Positions 44,961 through 55,896 of a stretch of DNA of 64,000 nucleotides are shown here, piece by piece. Source of the stretch: Excoecaria cochinchinensis (taxonomy: Eukaryota > Streptophyta > Magnoliopsida > Malpighiales > Euphorbiaceae); assembly GCA_947683425.1 (NCBI GenBank), contig CANTUQ010000004.1, forward strand, positions 8,656,001 through 8,720,000. Direction: 5' to 3'. The stretch's first letter is position 1; each line of letters begins with the position of its first letter. The notes under the pieces are model-generated. The model was not told the origin of the DNA and did no database searches. It was given only the letters and a program-made list of their open reading frames with translations. A program made the position numbers and the translations under genes.

Positions 44961-46031
44961 ACGGGTTTTTCAGCTCTTACGCCCAAAATATGCAGAAATC
45001 TCACACTAAACACATTCAAACTTCCAAAATTGATTCTAAACCTCAAAATTAAGCAACACAAGCATCAACAACTCATAATATAATTAAAAGCCCAGCATTA
45101 TCACCATTTATCTCAATTAAATCAAGCCAAATACATGCCTAATTCCAAGAAATCCCAAAACAGCAAATTTAACAAGTGCAACTATCCACATGATTTCTTG
45201 CAAATTCTTCAAACAATACACACCCTCAAGCATCACATATCATGCTTAATTCAATTTAAGCCATACTTACACAACTCATAACTCCAATCAAAGCAAAAGT
45301 GCAAATATCTAACTCAAATCACAAATATATACAAAAGACAAACGTTCCCAAACCTGATCTCCTTTGCTCCTACTCGTGAGCTCTGCTCCCACTAGCTATT
45401 TCTTTCCCTTTTGTCGGTCTAGGAGACTCCTCTGAACCACAAACCCACAACAACCAAGATCAATTCTATAACAACCTACATATACATGTACAAATACTTA
45501 AAACCTAGAGAAGAGGAAGAAGAAGGATCTAAGGCATCACTAACCCATACTCACCTTTGAGCTTTAAAATCACAAGCCAAACAACTCAAACTACTCAAGG
45601 AAAGGAGAGGGAGCAAGATTGTGCAAAGAAGAAGGAAGAACAAAGAAGAAGAAAAAGGAAAAGAAGAGAATGGCGTGAGGGAGGGAAGAGGAACGAGAAT
45701 CAAAAGGAAAAAAAGGCTGTCTTCTCTCTCTCTCTCTCTTCCAATTAAAGTCATCCTTATCTCTAAACCACATGTCACTCTCCCATAGGACAAACACCCC
45801 ATAACACACCCTACTCCCATACACTAATTCACACACAAACCTATCCCTTACTCACATCTTACTTCCATACACCAACTCATACACTAGCCTATCTCCTCTT
45901 CTCATACTAATACACATACAAACACATAATTAAAATAAATAATCAAAATTAACACACACATGCAATACCTAAAATACACACATACAGACACGAACAGGCT
46001 CAAACTACTGGGGTGGTTTTGGGGTGTTACA

Positions 46032-47655
46032 ATAAAAGCTGTAAATAAAGTAAACTTAGAATAAAATAGATAAAAGCACATTAATTTACAAGAAAATTAG
46101 GGTGGAATACAAACCCCACTGTAAATGAAATGTAAATCATACATAAAATGGGATATTTATTAAGGATGAAGACATTGGTCCTCGCATGCACACTTAAAAA
46201 GAATAATGTTAATATGACAATTTTATTTGTGGAGAAAAATTAGGACATTGGTCCTGTTTTATTTAATGAAAACTTTGTTCATTTGTAGAAAAGTTTTTGT
46301 CACTTTTCACATTGACGGATGTGGAAATAACATTTACAATGAGTAAAAATTGAAAAGAATAAACTAATGGAAAGAATAGGGTATAAGAAATGAACCGATT
46401 TGTCATCCTCGAATCATCCTAGTTAGTTCCTTTTTTTTTCACATCCGAGATTTAACAAAATAAAGAAACTCACAAAAATACAAATAACTCATTAGTGGAA
46501 TAATGAAGTAAAATAATGACAATAAAAGGAGATATTAGAGGTAAAACAAATAATTAGAATAATAATAAAAAATAGAAAATGAATTACCTAAAATGAGAAG
46601 AAACAAGAATTAAAAGGGAGGGACAAAAGAATAACAAAAAGAGGAAGGAAAGAGGCCCAAGGATGGTCAGATCGCCAGAGCGACGGCTGTTCCTGGGGTG
46701 ACCAACGGGCAAAAGGGATTCCCCGTGACGGAACATCACTCGCTTGAACGATGGCTGTCGATGAGGCTTTCAGCCCGTTGGTCACTCCTGACCTCAAAAA
46801 AATCGAAAAAAATAATTAAAAACCATGATTTTCACTTTTTAATTCCTTATTTTCATGCAATATATATTATCAATAAATAAGATATAGTAATAAAACAGAC
46901 TAATTAAGATAAATTAATTCATTTTTAGTCAAGAATATTTACCCTCGGAATGTTGATTTTTGAAAGGCGAATGTCGTGTGATTCTCCCTTGAATTCTACA
47001 AGGATACGTTGACCACTGAAAATCGTGAAAGACGATTTCTTTTGCAAAAACTATTCTTTTCAAATGATTTTAAAACCTTTAGGAAAGCAAATCAAAAGGA
47101 AACAATTTATTTCTTTTTCTCGATTTCGAATCTGAGAAGGATAGATCGAGGAAAGAAAATTATTTTCACTTTCTCGAGTTCTTCCTAATTCCTTTTTTGA
47201 AGAGTTAAAAAATTCGATATGAAAAGAAATCCTTTGCTTGATGAAAATCTATAAAATTGCCAACCCCAAACCTCAATCCTCACCTTACTATTTATAAGCT
47301 AACTGAGGATAGGGATAAGAAATTCAAATCTTTTTAAAATTCAAATTATCTATATAGATAGATATCAAATCTATTTGAATTCAAACTAGATTTTAGAGCA
47401 TATAATCAAATCTTTTTGAATTCGAATCAGATTTTAGAGAATAAAATCAAATATTTTTCAATTCAAATTAGATTTTAGCGAATAAAATCAAATCTTTTTG
47501 AATTCAAAATTAGATTTGGAGATAAAATCAAATCTTTTTGAATCCAAATTAGATTTTACAAGATAAAATCAAATCTTTGATATTTATCTTAAGGATAAAC
47601 ATTAGGAAAATGCAATTTTATCCACAAAAATGTCTCCAGGACATGACCGACGGGC
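46032..47655 (-). repeat. old Tat 5' LTR, 5' part (truncated)
   Basis: Shares with the young LTR the paired sentence-like motif ATTAGGACATTGGTCC (46165-46260 versus 51880-51960, reversed) and a GGGCCGTCGCG motif near 47653. It contains an inverted repeat GTGACCAACGGGC...GCCCGTTGGTCAC (about 46697-46787) and a 42-bp tandem repeat. The expected TGTAGACACC end is not found, so the LTR is cut at about 47655. Confidence 0.7.
47322..47580. repeat. 42-bp tandem repeat, about six copies
   Basis: Units of the form AAATCAAATCTTTTTGAATT followed by CAAATTAGATTTTAGAG, with diverged edges. No counterpart exists in the young LTR. Confidence 0.85.
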
Positions 47656-48288
47656 CGTCGCGGATAACTAAAGTGTAAATGGTTTAAGGACAACTAAGTA
47701 AAGAATAAAGATGGGAAATTAAAAGCATTTAGAGTTATGAGTTTTAAAATAAGTGAATGTGAGACGAAAAAGATGAATTGATTAAAAGAGAAAGTGTATA
47801 AGTTTCTTTTGAGATAAATGTGTAAATGATTGAATAACGAGAAGACAAAGTGTTTTATGAGAAAAGAGCTATGTGGGAAGTTGATGTGATAAGAATAGGA
47901 TAAAAGTGTGTGTAAAAAGATAGAAAGAAATGGAAATGAATTAAGTATTTGGAATTTGTGTGTTATACAATTGTATTGACTGGATGAAAAGAGTTATATA
48001 CGATTCGATTAGATAGTTTTGTCATAGGTTTGATTTTGATTACGGATAAGAATTGTATTATAGATCTTATAATTATTTTGAATAAGGAGATTTGTTCAAA
48101 AGGAATAGTGAAATATATTATGCATAAGGGTATAGTGAATGAAAGGTAATAAGTTACGTGCAAAGTGTATATGTTATTTTGATCGTGTAAAGTTAACGTA
48201 TATGAATATTAGTGATAAAGAGTTTGGTATGCAGATAATCGAATATGAGTGAATTTCGATGATGAAATTCTTTTAAAGAGGAGAGAGC
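47656..48288 (+). other. probable 3' internal end of another gypsy element
   Basis: No ORF. It ends GATGATGAAATTCTTTTAAAGAGGAGAGAGC, which resembles the GACGAAATTC plus polypurine tract (48275-48288) that precedes chromovirus 3' LTRs, and is followed by TGTTAGGACCC. The left boundary is uncertain. Confidence 0.45.
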
Positions 48289-48579
48289 TGTTAGGACCCA
48301 AAATACACCTTAATCGCATTAAGGCATGTTTAGGGTGAAGTGAAAACCGAATGTATTTGATTTAGCGACCTAAGTGTCAAAAGGGACACAATCGTCATTA
48401 ATTCGAAAGTTTCGGCCAATTGGACAATTATGTCGCTATGCCTTAAACGGCATTAAAAGAATTATTTTGGTGACAAAAAATGTTAATTGTAGTAAAGGAC
48501 GTAGCCGGTATTATTTGAAAATGTTAAGGGTAATTTGGTCATTTTACACATATGGATCAAATAGAAGGAATTAAGTAAT
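48289..48579 (+). repeat. start of a 3' LTR (TGTTAGGACCC...), interrupted
   Basis: Begins with TG immediately after a polypurine tract. It is cut after 291 bp by P copy C. The rest was not found in the window. Confidence 0.45.
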
Positions 48580-49207
48580 TGTAACACCCTTATACCCATA
48601 AATGATACGGATATCGAATATCACTGCACTGCACCGATAGCCATTACAATGCACTCGATAATTCTGTAAAATTTTTTTTTCGATAATAATAATCATAAAC
48701 ATACATATACAAACCATAACAATACACTAACATTTAAACCATATACTTATACCATATACCAATGCTTTTCTCTACCCCTTCTCTCTACTGCGATCGTATA
48801 CATGCCATGCTACTCCTTCTATCCCTACTGTCGATCTTTTCTTCTGTTGTCACTACGTCTTCGGCTAATTCAAAACTATTACAACCTGCACGCAATAACA
48901 CTTGACGCACTGAGCATTAAAAATGCCCAGTGATTGATACATATCCTAAATTTTTCACACTAATACTACATGCATGCACACATACAAACATATTTCTTTA
49001 TTTTCTCTTTATTTCGATTATGGTAACATTAAATTCTGAGTCTTTTAAATAGTTATTACATACTTTTACGTCAATCATTATCTTTATCTTTATTATTATC
49101 ACTGCAATTGTATTAATACTATTATGCTATTATCAATAACACTATCACTTATACTGATAACTTTTACTATATATATATTATTATTGCGTTCTTTCTTTTA
49201 CTTTTAG
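48580..49207 (-). mobile_element. family P copy C, terminal part
   Basis: TGTAACACCCTTATACCC start and the following 600 bp match P copy B (31110 on), including the GCAC...CTGAGCAT...ATGCCCAG hairpin near 48889-48932. It is interrupted by element D at 49208. Confidence 0.8.
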
Positions 49208-49801
49208 TGTAACACCCTTAAACTGTACATAATATCATAATTGTCTTATAACTATTATAATTACTGCGAAAATCCGGGTAAATTTTTTTTTTCCAACAGT
49301 TCTATAACTATTAAACTTTACTGTTCATACAATCATTCTAAAATAGGCCACTTAAATTCTACCGAAATTTCGGCAGAGTTCCCTCTATAATATTGCCTTA
49401 TCCCCCTGTAAACAAAAAGTCTTTACACTTCTATAATCAAATACATTTTCATCCATCCTACTCCAATTCAAACTCCAACACAATTTTTCCCATCCTCCAA
49501 TTTGGATCCATTCACACTCATATAATAATTCATAATATCATCCACATATTATTTACATCAATTACACAAAATACAAAGATACTATGATAAAACATCATCT
49601 ATCAACTATAAATAATTGTCTAATACAAATTCTTCGATACAATAGTATCCTAATTATCTATGTAGTGTACATGCCACAAGAACCAATATTCAAATTATCA
49701 AATCCAAACATTCCATTTCTTTCGCTTCCTTTCCATACTTACCATTCCATATTTCTTCTATGAAGCGGTGCTGATATTCACTTGATTCCTGTCTTATACC
49801 T

Positions 49802-49838
49802 GCGCGAGGATAAACCACGCGCTAAGCTTTACGCTTAG
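49802..49838 (-). other. conserved LTR double hairpin, element D version
   Basis: Hairpin 1 arms GCGCGAGG and CCACGCGC around ATAAA replace GCACGGG/CCCGTGC of other LTRs while keeping base pairing. Hairpin 2 is CTAAGC...GCTTAG with a five-base loop. Confidence 0.7.
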
Positions 49839-50214
49839 TGGTGACTACCAAATTTACTTATCCAAGGCACAAATACATAATATGTACACATACAATTGAT
49901 CATACATACATTAATATTTGTTTGCATTAAAATCGCAAATTTAATTCTCCTTTTAGAAACAACATCACAATTTATAATTAATATATCAATTGCTATTTAA
50001 ATCCAAATTAAATATGAATGGTTTGTAGGATAAAACCATATTTATGCAATACATTCAATATCCTTTTCAAATGCTGAAACTTCATAAACCTTTGTAATCA
50101 AATTTCCACATCAACGACTAAGATCTTTCTGCATTTTAATAATGTGTAAAATTCACTTATCATGCATCATTTTATTAATGTCTTGCAATATTAAACAGAC
50201 AATATACTTCTAAC

Positions 50215-52481
50215 TGTAGACACCGGGTCCCGAGTAGCCTTGATCAGGATTACCCGATGATGAAATTTAGCTATGCCGGCTTATAGGCAAAAAGATTGGA
50301 GCTCAGAAGTGATTTTCCTTGTCTTTTCGGTGAGTAAGAAGGGTATTTTAAAAATATTTTAAAAATATTTTTTAAATTATTTTGAAGAAGAAAAAGTGTG
50401 TTTTAGGTTGAGGGTATTTTATATAAAAAAAAAATGATGGAAAAATGTTGAAAAGTGGAAAATAGGGGAAATTAATCGCGACGAAAAGGCGACGGCCAAG
50501 GGCCGTCGCGAATTTCCGTGCGCTTCGCGCACGGAGCGCGCGCTCCGCACGTCCGACGCCCTTGGCGTCGGGCGCTCCGCGCAGGGCGTCGCTCGCCCCG
50601 CGCACGTCGTGCGCGGAAACTCCGCGCAAATCGCGCGGAAACGTGCGCGACGCGCACGATGTCTCGCCCCACTTCGCCCCTGACGCCGATTTCTCGCCCA
50701 AGTTCGCCCATTTCGCCCATTTTTCGACCCAAACACGATTTTCAACCGTTTTTGGACGGTTTTTGGTGGTTTTTGGGTAGTTTTTGATGGTTAAAAACAC
50801 TGAAAAAATTCAGAAACGGTGGAGGACGGGTCAGGAACATTTTGGAGAAAAAAAACTGAATTTTGGAGCTTTGAGTTGAGAGAAAAAAATCCATCTTACA
50901 CACTTGTTTCCAAGAGCTTTTCTTCAAGTTTTTAAGCTATTTTCTAAGGATTTTCACAAGAGAAGACAAGGAATTCAACACTTCTATCTTCAATTCTTCA
51001 AAACTGAATTTGAGGGTAATTATTCTTGGCTTTACTCATTAATTCTCTTGTTAATTTCATTTATTTTGGCTTCCAATTAACATATCAAACATGTAAATTC
51101 TCTTAGTCTCCATATTCTTCTTCTTATTTTTTTTTATCTTCAATTATTCATATAACAAATAAGCTTTTTTAATTCTATTAATCTTTTATTTTCATGTCAA
51201 ATTATTCTTTGTTCATGTAATTATCTATGTTTTAGGTTGTAAATACCTTTAATTTCTTAATGCTATATCATGTTTATTATCATGCTTTCTTTTGCATGTA
51301 TGAGTGTTATAGTCATTATTTTATGCTAGTTATGCATGTCAAGTGGAATTATTCTCATGTTACACATTTATTCATGTCTTAACTATAATAAAATTGATTG
51401 CCACTAATCTTCCATGTATGTTAATAACTATTATTAATAAGTTGCATATGCCATGATACTTCATCACCTTATGCATGTTAAATTGCATCTTAATCACTTT
51501 ATGCATGTTAAATTGCATCATAATTATTTTTTTATGCATGTTATAGTATCTTATGCATGTTATATGGTCATTGTACATATTACCTTTTATGTTGCATTAT
51601 TTCATTGGCCTAATCACTAACATGAATTTCTTTTTGATTTTTGGTTGCAAATCATTGTTTTATTCTCATTTGAGCATCCATGCACATGAAGGAGGAGTTG
51701 CGAGGTTTGGTATTTCCTTTATACATTTTTAATTCTCATTTCGTTTATATTTTTAATTTCCTTGTATATATTCATTGAATAAAATGTTTTCCTATGCGCA
51801 CCTAAATAAAGATCATAAAAATATTTCTTACTAAATTAATTTAGATTTTTCATAATAAAATGGGACCAATGTCCTAATTTTCATCCCAAATAAAAATCAT
51901 CATATCCATAATATTTTCTTTAATCGTGCATGCGGGGACCAAAGTCCTCATAATTAATAAATTCCCCGGTTTTATGTATGTTTGCATTTTTAAATGGGAG
52001 TTGTATTCCGCTCCTTGTATTATTTTAATTCATTGCTTTACTTGCTAATTTATGGTTTTCCTAACATGAGTAAATGCGCCTTAAATTAATTGCATTGTGT
52101 GGAGAGAGAGCGAATTAATGACAATTAAAATTCAATCATAAATTAATCGAGGTAGAAATAGATGAGAAATCCCGGACCCAGCTCTGGTCTTTGGGCTCGA
52201 GAGGTTAGAGGTTATCCTCCAAAATACTTCTTGGGTCACGAGACTTTAGCGCTAATCCTAGGCCTCATGGCCCAACATGGATACTAAGCGCAGTCTTTGG
52301 CTCTCCGAGGCGAGAGTAACTTTCCCAATGTCCTATTGGGTGGCGACTCCATGATACCTCTTTGTTGCCCAACATAGACGCACTTGCGATTTATTGCAAG
52401 ATGCCAACGGACCCGCAAATGCCCGATCGCCCTCAAGCGGGCGGTCATAGGGGCGGCGCTCGGGATCCGGCGCGCGTCACA
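50215..52481 (+). repeat. young Tat 5' LTR (2,267 bp)
   Basis: TGTAGACACC...GCGCGTCACA. It has a TATA-like TTTTATATAAAA near 50418-50429, a GC-rich hairpin island 50476-50662, then AT-rich sequence. It carries 32 bp absent from the 3' LTR (between GCGCTCCGC direct repeats at 50540-50548 and 50572-50580). Confidence 0.95.
50476..50662 (+). other. GC-rich island of consecutive inverted repeats in Tat LTR
   Basis: GCGACGGCC/GGCCGTCGC (50490-50510), CGTGCGC/GCGCACG (50517-50533), GAGCGCGCGCTC, CCGACGCC/GGCGTCGG (50553-50571), GCGCACG/GTGCGC (50599-50614), GTGCGCG/CGCGCAC (50643-50659). The same island is in the 3' LTR at 61890-62037, minus one hairpin. Flanks are AT-rich. Confidence 0.75.
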
Positions 52482-52482
52482 G

Positions 52483-52500
52483 TGGCGACTCCACTGGGGA
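52483..52500 (+). other. primer binding site (tRNA-Arg type)
   Basis: TGGCGACTCCACTGGGGA, one base after the LTR. Tat/Ogre elements are known to prime with tRNA-Arg, and this fits that pattern. The exact isoacceptor was not checked. Confidence 0.75.
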
Positions 52501-53421
52501 CGATATGGTTCGAGATTTCAATTTGAAAATACCTCGTTTAACATTTATGGTTAAAATTTAATTCATAAATTCGCTTTATCTCAAAATTTCATATCATCTC
52601 ATTAGAGCTTTAGATTAAGTTAGTTTGGTCCCTTTTCAAGCCCCGGTGCGTTCCCGAAGCACGACCTCATTTTCACTCAATTTGGGGAAGTGTTAAGGAT
52701 AATCACCAGCCCAAGCCATGTACCTCAATGGTATATCAAAATGACGACCCGACCGGTCGCTATGCTTGTGATGAGCTAGACCCGTCGGCAGGGATCATGC
52801 TTGGGTAGCCTTAAAGTAACATCTCCCTTGTCCAAAGCTCATGTAATGGCAATAGATACTTCCACTAGGTGAAATGTACCGTAATACTATGCTTGCTATA
52901 TGGGCCATCATATATTAAACAAAACCAATTTAATTAAATGGTCTTCATCAAAGGCTTTCATGCCCCGGTGGGCCCATCTTAGTTAAGTTGAATTGTTTAA
53001 ATACGTAATGGCCAAACACCCATACGTATGTACATTAGATAGGAGCTGTTATGCTACCGGTTTTTCACCGCGCACCATACGTGTCCATTGGGTTCCCCGT
53101 TAACTCATGGATCAAGGCCACCTAGGAAAGAGACCGCATTACCACGTGTGTGGGAGATACAAGGTTGGAAGGATCTATCTGCTTGCATGTGTTTGTCTAT
53201 GTTGCATCAGCATGAGCATGCATTGCATTTTAATCATGCATCATCTTAACAATTTTTGAACTTCAGCCATCATAGATTCTCCTGGGTGGTCTAGAGGTCC
53301 CGACGGACGGTTAAGAAGGACGCCGCTTTTGGGGTTAACTGAGTTAGTGTCAGATCAGAGTTCAGAGTCAGTCTTAGAAGGAAGTGTGGGGTTTTCTTCC
53401 GAATCATCAACAGAAGTAAGC
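52501..53421 (+). other. Tat 5' leader
   Basis: No ORF of note. The frame is open upstream of gag from about 53329 but has no ATG before 53422. The region is conserved with the old copy (38606-39240 and 42738-43017). Confidence 0.75.
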
Positions 53422-55896
53422 ATGGCTAATCCATCAAATGAGTCTGATGCAACCCGGGCAGTAATCGTTGAGGAGGTAGGGAAGAGAATGGAGGAATTTG
53501 AGGCCCGAATGATTGCAATGATGGGCAATCTTGCCACCACCATAGCTGGGCAACAAGCTGCTGCTGCCCCTATCCGAGTACCAAATGAACAAGAGGTTGT
53601 AAGAGAAGAACGTCCTGTTGCAATTTACCAACCAGTGGTTGACCCACCTGTTGTCGAGCAAAGAGTGCCTGCACCTATTGAGCGCAGAGAGGGCCCCAGG
53701 TCTGAAGCTGAATTTGGGGAAGATGAGCTAGAGGAGCATAAAGTAACTAGAGAGAAGTCGCCAAAACTAGATGAGGCAATATGGAGGAAAATGGAAGAGA
53801 GATTTGAGGTCATGGCAAGGATGATGACCGTGGGAAAAGGAATGAACCCGGAAGACCGAGAGCTGGATGGGGATGACCTAATTCCCCAGAATTTTAAGAT
53901 GCCGGATATTCCCAAATTTGATGGCACCTCTGATCCTGCCGCACACATCAAGCAATACTCGCTGGTCATGAAGGGAACAACCTTAACAAGAAAGCAGAAG
54001 ATAGAATATTTCTGCTTGAGTCTCACAGGAGCTGCTATTGATTGGTACCATGGGCTTGACAGGAGATCCAAGGAGGACTGGGACTTGTTGACCGAAGAGT
54101 TCCTTAAGCAGTACGATTGCAGTACACGGATGGAGGTCACTTTGAAAGATCTCGAGTTATTACAGCAGAAGGCTGGGGAGTCCTTCCACGAGTACCTTAC
54201 TCGGTGGAGAAACCGGGTTATGGAGATGAAACGCAAACCGGACACTTCTGATCAGATTCGGCTTTTCATTCGAAATGCCAGTCCTTACTTAAGAGAGGGA
54301 CTGAAAATGAAGGGACTCAAGGATTGGGAGTCTTTGAAGGACATTGCCATAGAAGCGGAAGGAGAATATTTATCCAAGAGGGCAAATAGTGAGTCCTATG
54401 CCCGGAGGGGATACAGCAATCAGGGGACGGCCAAACCAGTAGGTTCAAGCAGTGGTAACAGAGTTGGGAAGACTGCCGAGGTGTCTGCAACCGGCGTAAG
54501 TCAGAGGTATTTCTCCAACTTGGGTAAGCCTTTATCATGGGTGCTGAAGAGGCTAATAAAAGAAGGAAAACTGCGGCCCCTATCACCTAAACCGGCCAAG
54601 GCCCAAGGGCAGCCAGGGCACAAAGAGAATGAATACTGCGCATTCCACCAACATACCGGGCATTTGACGGATGAGTGTATAACGCTAAGACATCGGGTCC
54701 AAGATCTAATTGACAACAAGCAGATCACCGATCCTGAGCAGAGAGAAAGCAAGAAGAAGTCGGGTTATAACACAGTGCCACCTCCAGTCTTTATGATCGG
54801 ATCGAGCCTACCAGAGTGGTACGTAATGCAAGATCTATATGGAAATGAGTATGTCGCTATTACTCGCCCTGCAGTGGATGAAAAAGGGGTTTCCGTGGCA
54901 GCGATAGACTGTTGGTCCACTAGTGAGAGTGGAGATGACGAAGATGAGAAAAATGGAGAGTTTACGGATCCGTGGGATTCAGAGGAAGAAGAAAGAGTAG
55001 AAGCAGTAACAAGAAGTGGGAGGGTCATTCCAGAAGCTGAGAAGCAGCAGGACCCAGCACAAGCAATCGCAGAGAAAGAGCCGGAAGAAAATTCAATAGT
55101 GAAGCAACTGAAAAAGACCACGGCTCAGATATCTATTTGGGACCTCTTGAGACAGTCCCCCTCGCACCGACAGAAGTTAGTCGAAGCATTGAGCGTATCC
55201 ACCGTAGCAACTACAATCTCTCCATCCGAGCTTTTAGACCTTGTAAAGGGGGGATCCGGGGAGAAGTTGGTTTTTTCTGATGCAGACCTACCAACAGAGG
55301 GTCGCAACCACAACCGACCTTTGTACATCAAGGCACAGATCAATGGTAAACACACCGCTTGTGTCATGGTTGATGACGGGTCATCGATAAATGTCTGCCC
55401 TTTGGTGGCACTTCAGGCCTTTGGGATGGATGAGAGTATGTTAAGCAAATCTGACCTGACCATCACTGCCTACGACAACTCCAGGAGGCAAGCATCGGGA
55501 ATTTTCAAAGCTTTGGTAAAGACAGGGCCCATTGAGACAGAAATAGATTTTGTGGTCTTGCCGATTCCAGCAAACTTCTCAGCTCTGCTTGGTAGATCGT
55601 GGTTCCACAAGTTAGGGGGAGTACCATCCACGTTACACCAGATAATTAAAATACCCCATGAAGGAGAAGTAGTGACCATTAAAGCAGCAAGAGAGAACCA
55701 AGTGTCTGCCTTGGAGATCTCTAATCAGCCATCCAGTGGCTTTCATGTATCGATGATCGGAGAAGAGCAAAACCTAGAAGGTAGCCCTCAAGTGGTGAAT
55801 ATGCTGAAGAAGATGCACTTCCTCCCAGGGGCTGGTTTGGGAAAAGAGTCACAAGGGCTGCAGAATGCTATCACTACACGTGGTCAAAAAGATTGA
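53422..55896 (+). CDS. Tat gag-protease polyprotein (824 aa) with C-terminal G-patch
   Basis: ATG at 53422 chosen because MANPSNESDAT matches the start of the old copy. The N-terminal 165 residues are acidic and variable. The capsid-like retrotransposon gag domain spans about residues 165-335 (FDGTSDPAAHIKQYSLVMKG, LTGAAIDWYHGLDRR, FHEYLTRWRNRVMEM). The variant zinc region CAFHQHTGHLTDEC is near residue 403. An acidic linker follows, then a retropepsin-like domain with catalytic-type MVDDGSSINV near residue 650 and LLGRSWFHKLGGVPSTLHQ. It ends in a G-patch-like MHFLPGAGLGKESQG and stops at TGA 55894-55896. Gag packages RNA and the protease matures the particle. The stop lies in frame with the downstream pol. 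Confidence 0.92.
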   Translation: MANPSNESDATRAVIVEEVGKRMEEFEARMIAMMGNLATTIAGQQAAAAPIRVPNEQEVVREERPVAIYQPVVDPPVVEQRVPAPIERREGPRSEAEFGEDELEEHKVTREKSPKLDEAIWRKMEERFEVMARMMTVGKGMNPEDRELDGDDLIPQNFKMPDIPKFDGTSDPAAHIKQYSLVMKGTTLTRKQKIEYFCLSLTGAAIDWYHGLDRRSKEDWDLLTEEFLKQYDCSTRMEVTLKDLELLQQKAGESFHEYLTRWRNRVMEMKRKPDTSDQIRLFIRNASPYLREGLKMKGLKDWESLKDIAIEAEGEYLSKRANSESYARRGYSNQGTAKPVGSSSGNRVGKTAEVSATGVSQRYFSNLGKPLSWVLKRLIKEGKLRPLSPKPAKAQGQPGHKENEYCAFHQHTGHLTDECITLRHRVQDLIDNKQITDPEQRESKKKSGYNTVPPPVFMIGSSLPEWYVMQDLYGNEYVAITRPAVDEKGVSVAAIDCWSTSESGDDEDEKNGEFTDPWDSEEEERVEAVTRSGRVIPEAEKQQDPAQAIAEKEPEENSIVKQLKKTTAQISIWDLLRQSPSHRQKLVEALSVSTVATTISPSELLDLVKGGSGEKLVFSDADLPTEGRNHNRPLYIKAQINGKHTACVMVDDGSSINVCPLVALQAFGMDESMLSKSDLTITAYDNSRRQASGIFKALVKTGPIETEIDFVVLPIPANFSALLGRSWFHKLGGVPSTLHQIIKIPHEGEVVTIKAARENQVSALEISNQPSSGFHVSMIGEEQNLEGSPQVVNMLKKMHFLPGAGLGKESQGLQNAITTRGQKD

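Larger units (their letters stand above)
43642..46031 (-). mobile_element. solo LTR (2.4 kb), Tekay-like group
   Basis: TGTCACACCCCAACC...TTTGGGGTGTTACA with target duplication ataaa (43637-43641 and 46032-46036). Related to the LTRs of the 20396-29444 element by ends and module order. It has a double hairpin at 44038-44074, hairpins 44382-44420, promoter palindrome 44458-44469 and GC palindromes 44634-44960. It sits inside the old Tat 5' LTR. Confidence 0.9.
18383..47655 (-). mobile_element. old Tat-type gypsy element, split by at least five insertions
   Basis: Pieces, read leftward: truncated 5' LTR (about 47655-46032 and 43641-43037), primer site (43035-43018), leader (43017-42738, 39240-38606), gag (38605-37230), gag-protease junction (29589-29445), protease to RNase H (20395-18383). 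Each gap is an insertion with a 5-bp target duplication, and reading resumes in place across them: ...VLGL at 37230 joins PEWYVLRDLYG at 29589, and NEDDN at 29445 joins DDEGSADPW at 20395. The protein is close to that of the young element at 50215-63860. The integrase end and 3' LTR are not in the window. Confidence 0.85.

Noticed and set aside
50372..50800. 142-codon ORF and overlapping ORFs on both strands in the Tat LTR (and at 61774-62180)
   Set aside because: They lie in the GC hairpin island. Frames are open on several strands because of its composition, and the 32-bp indel between LTRs would break them.
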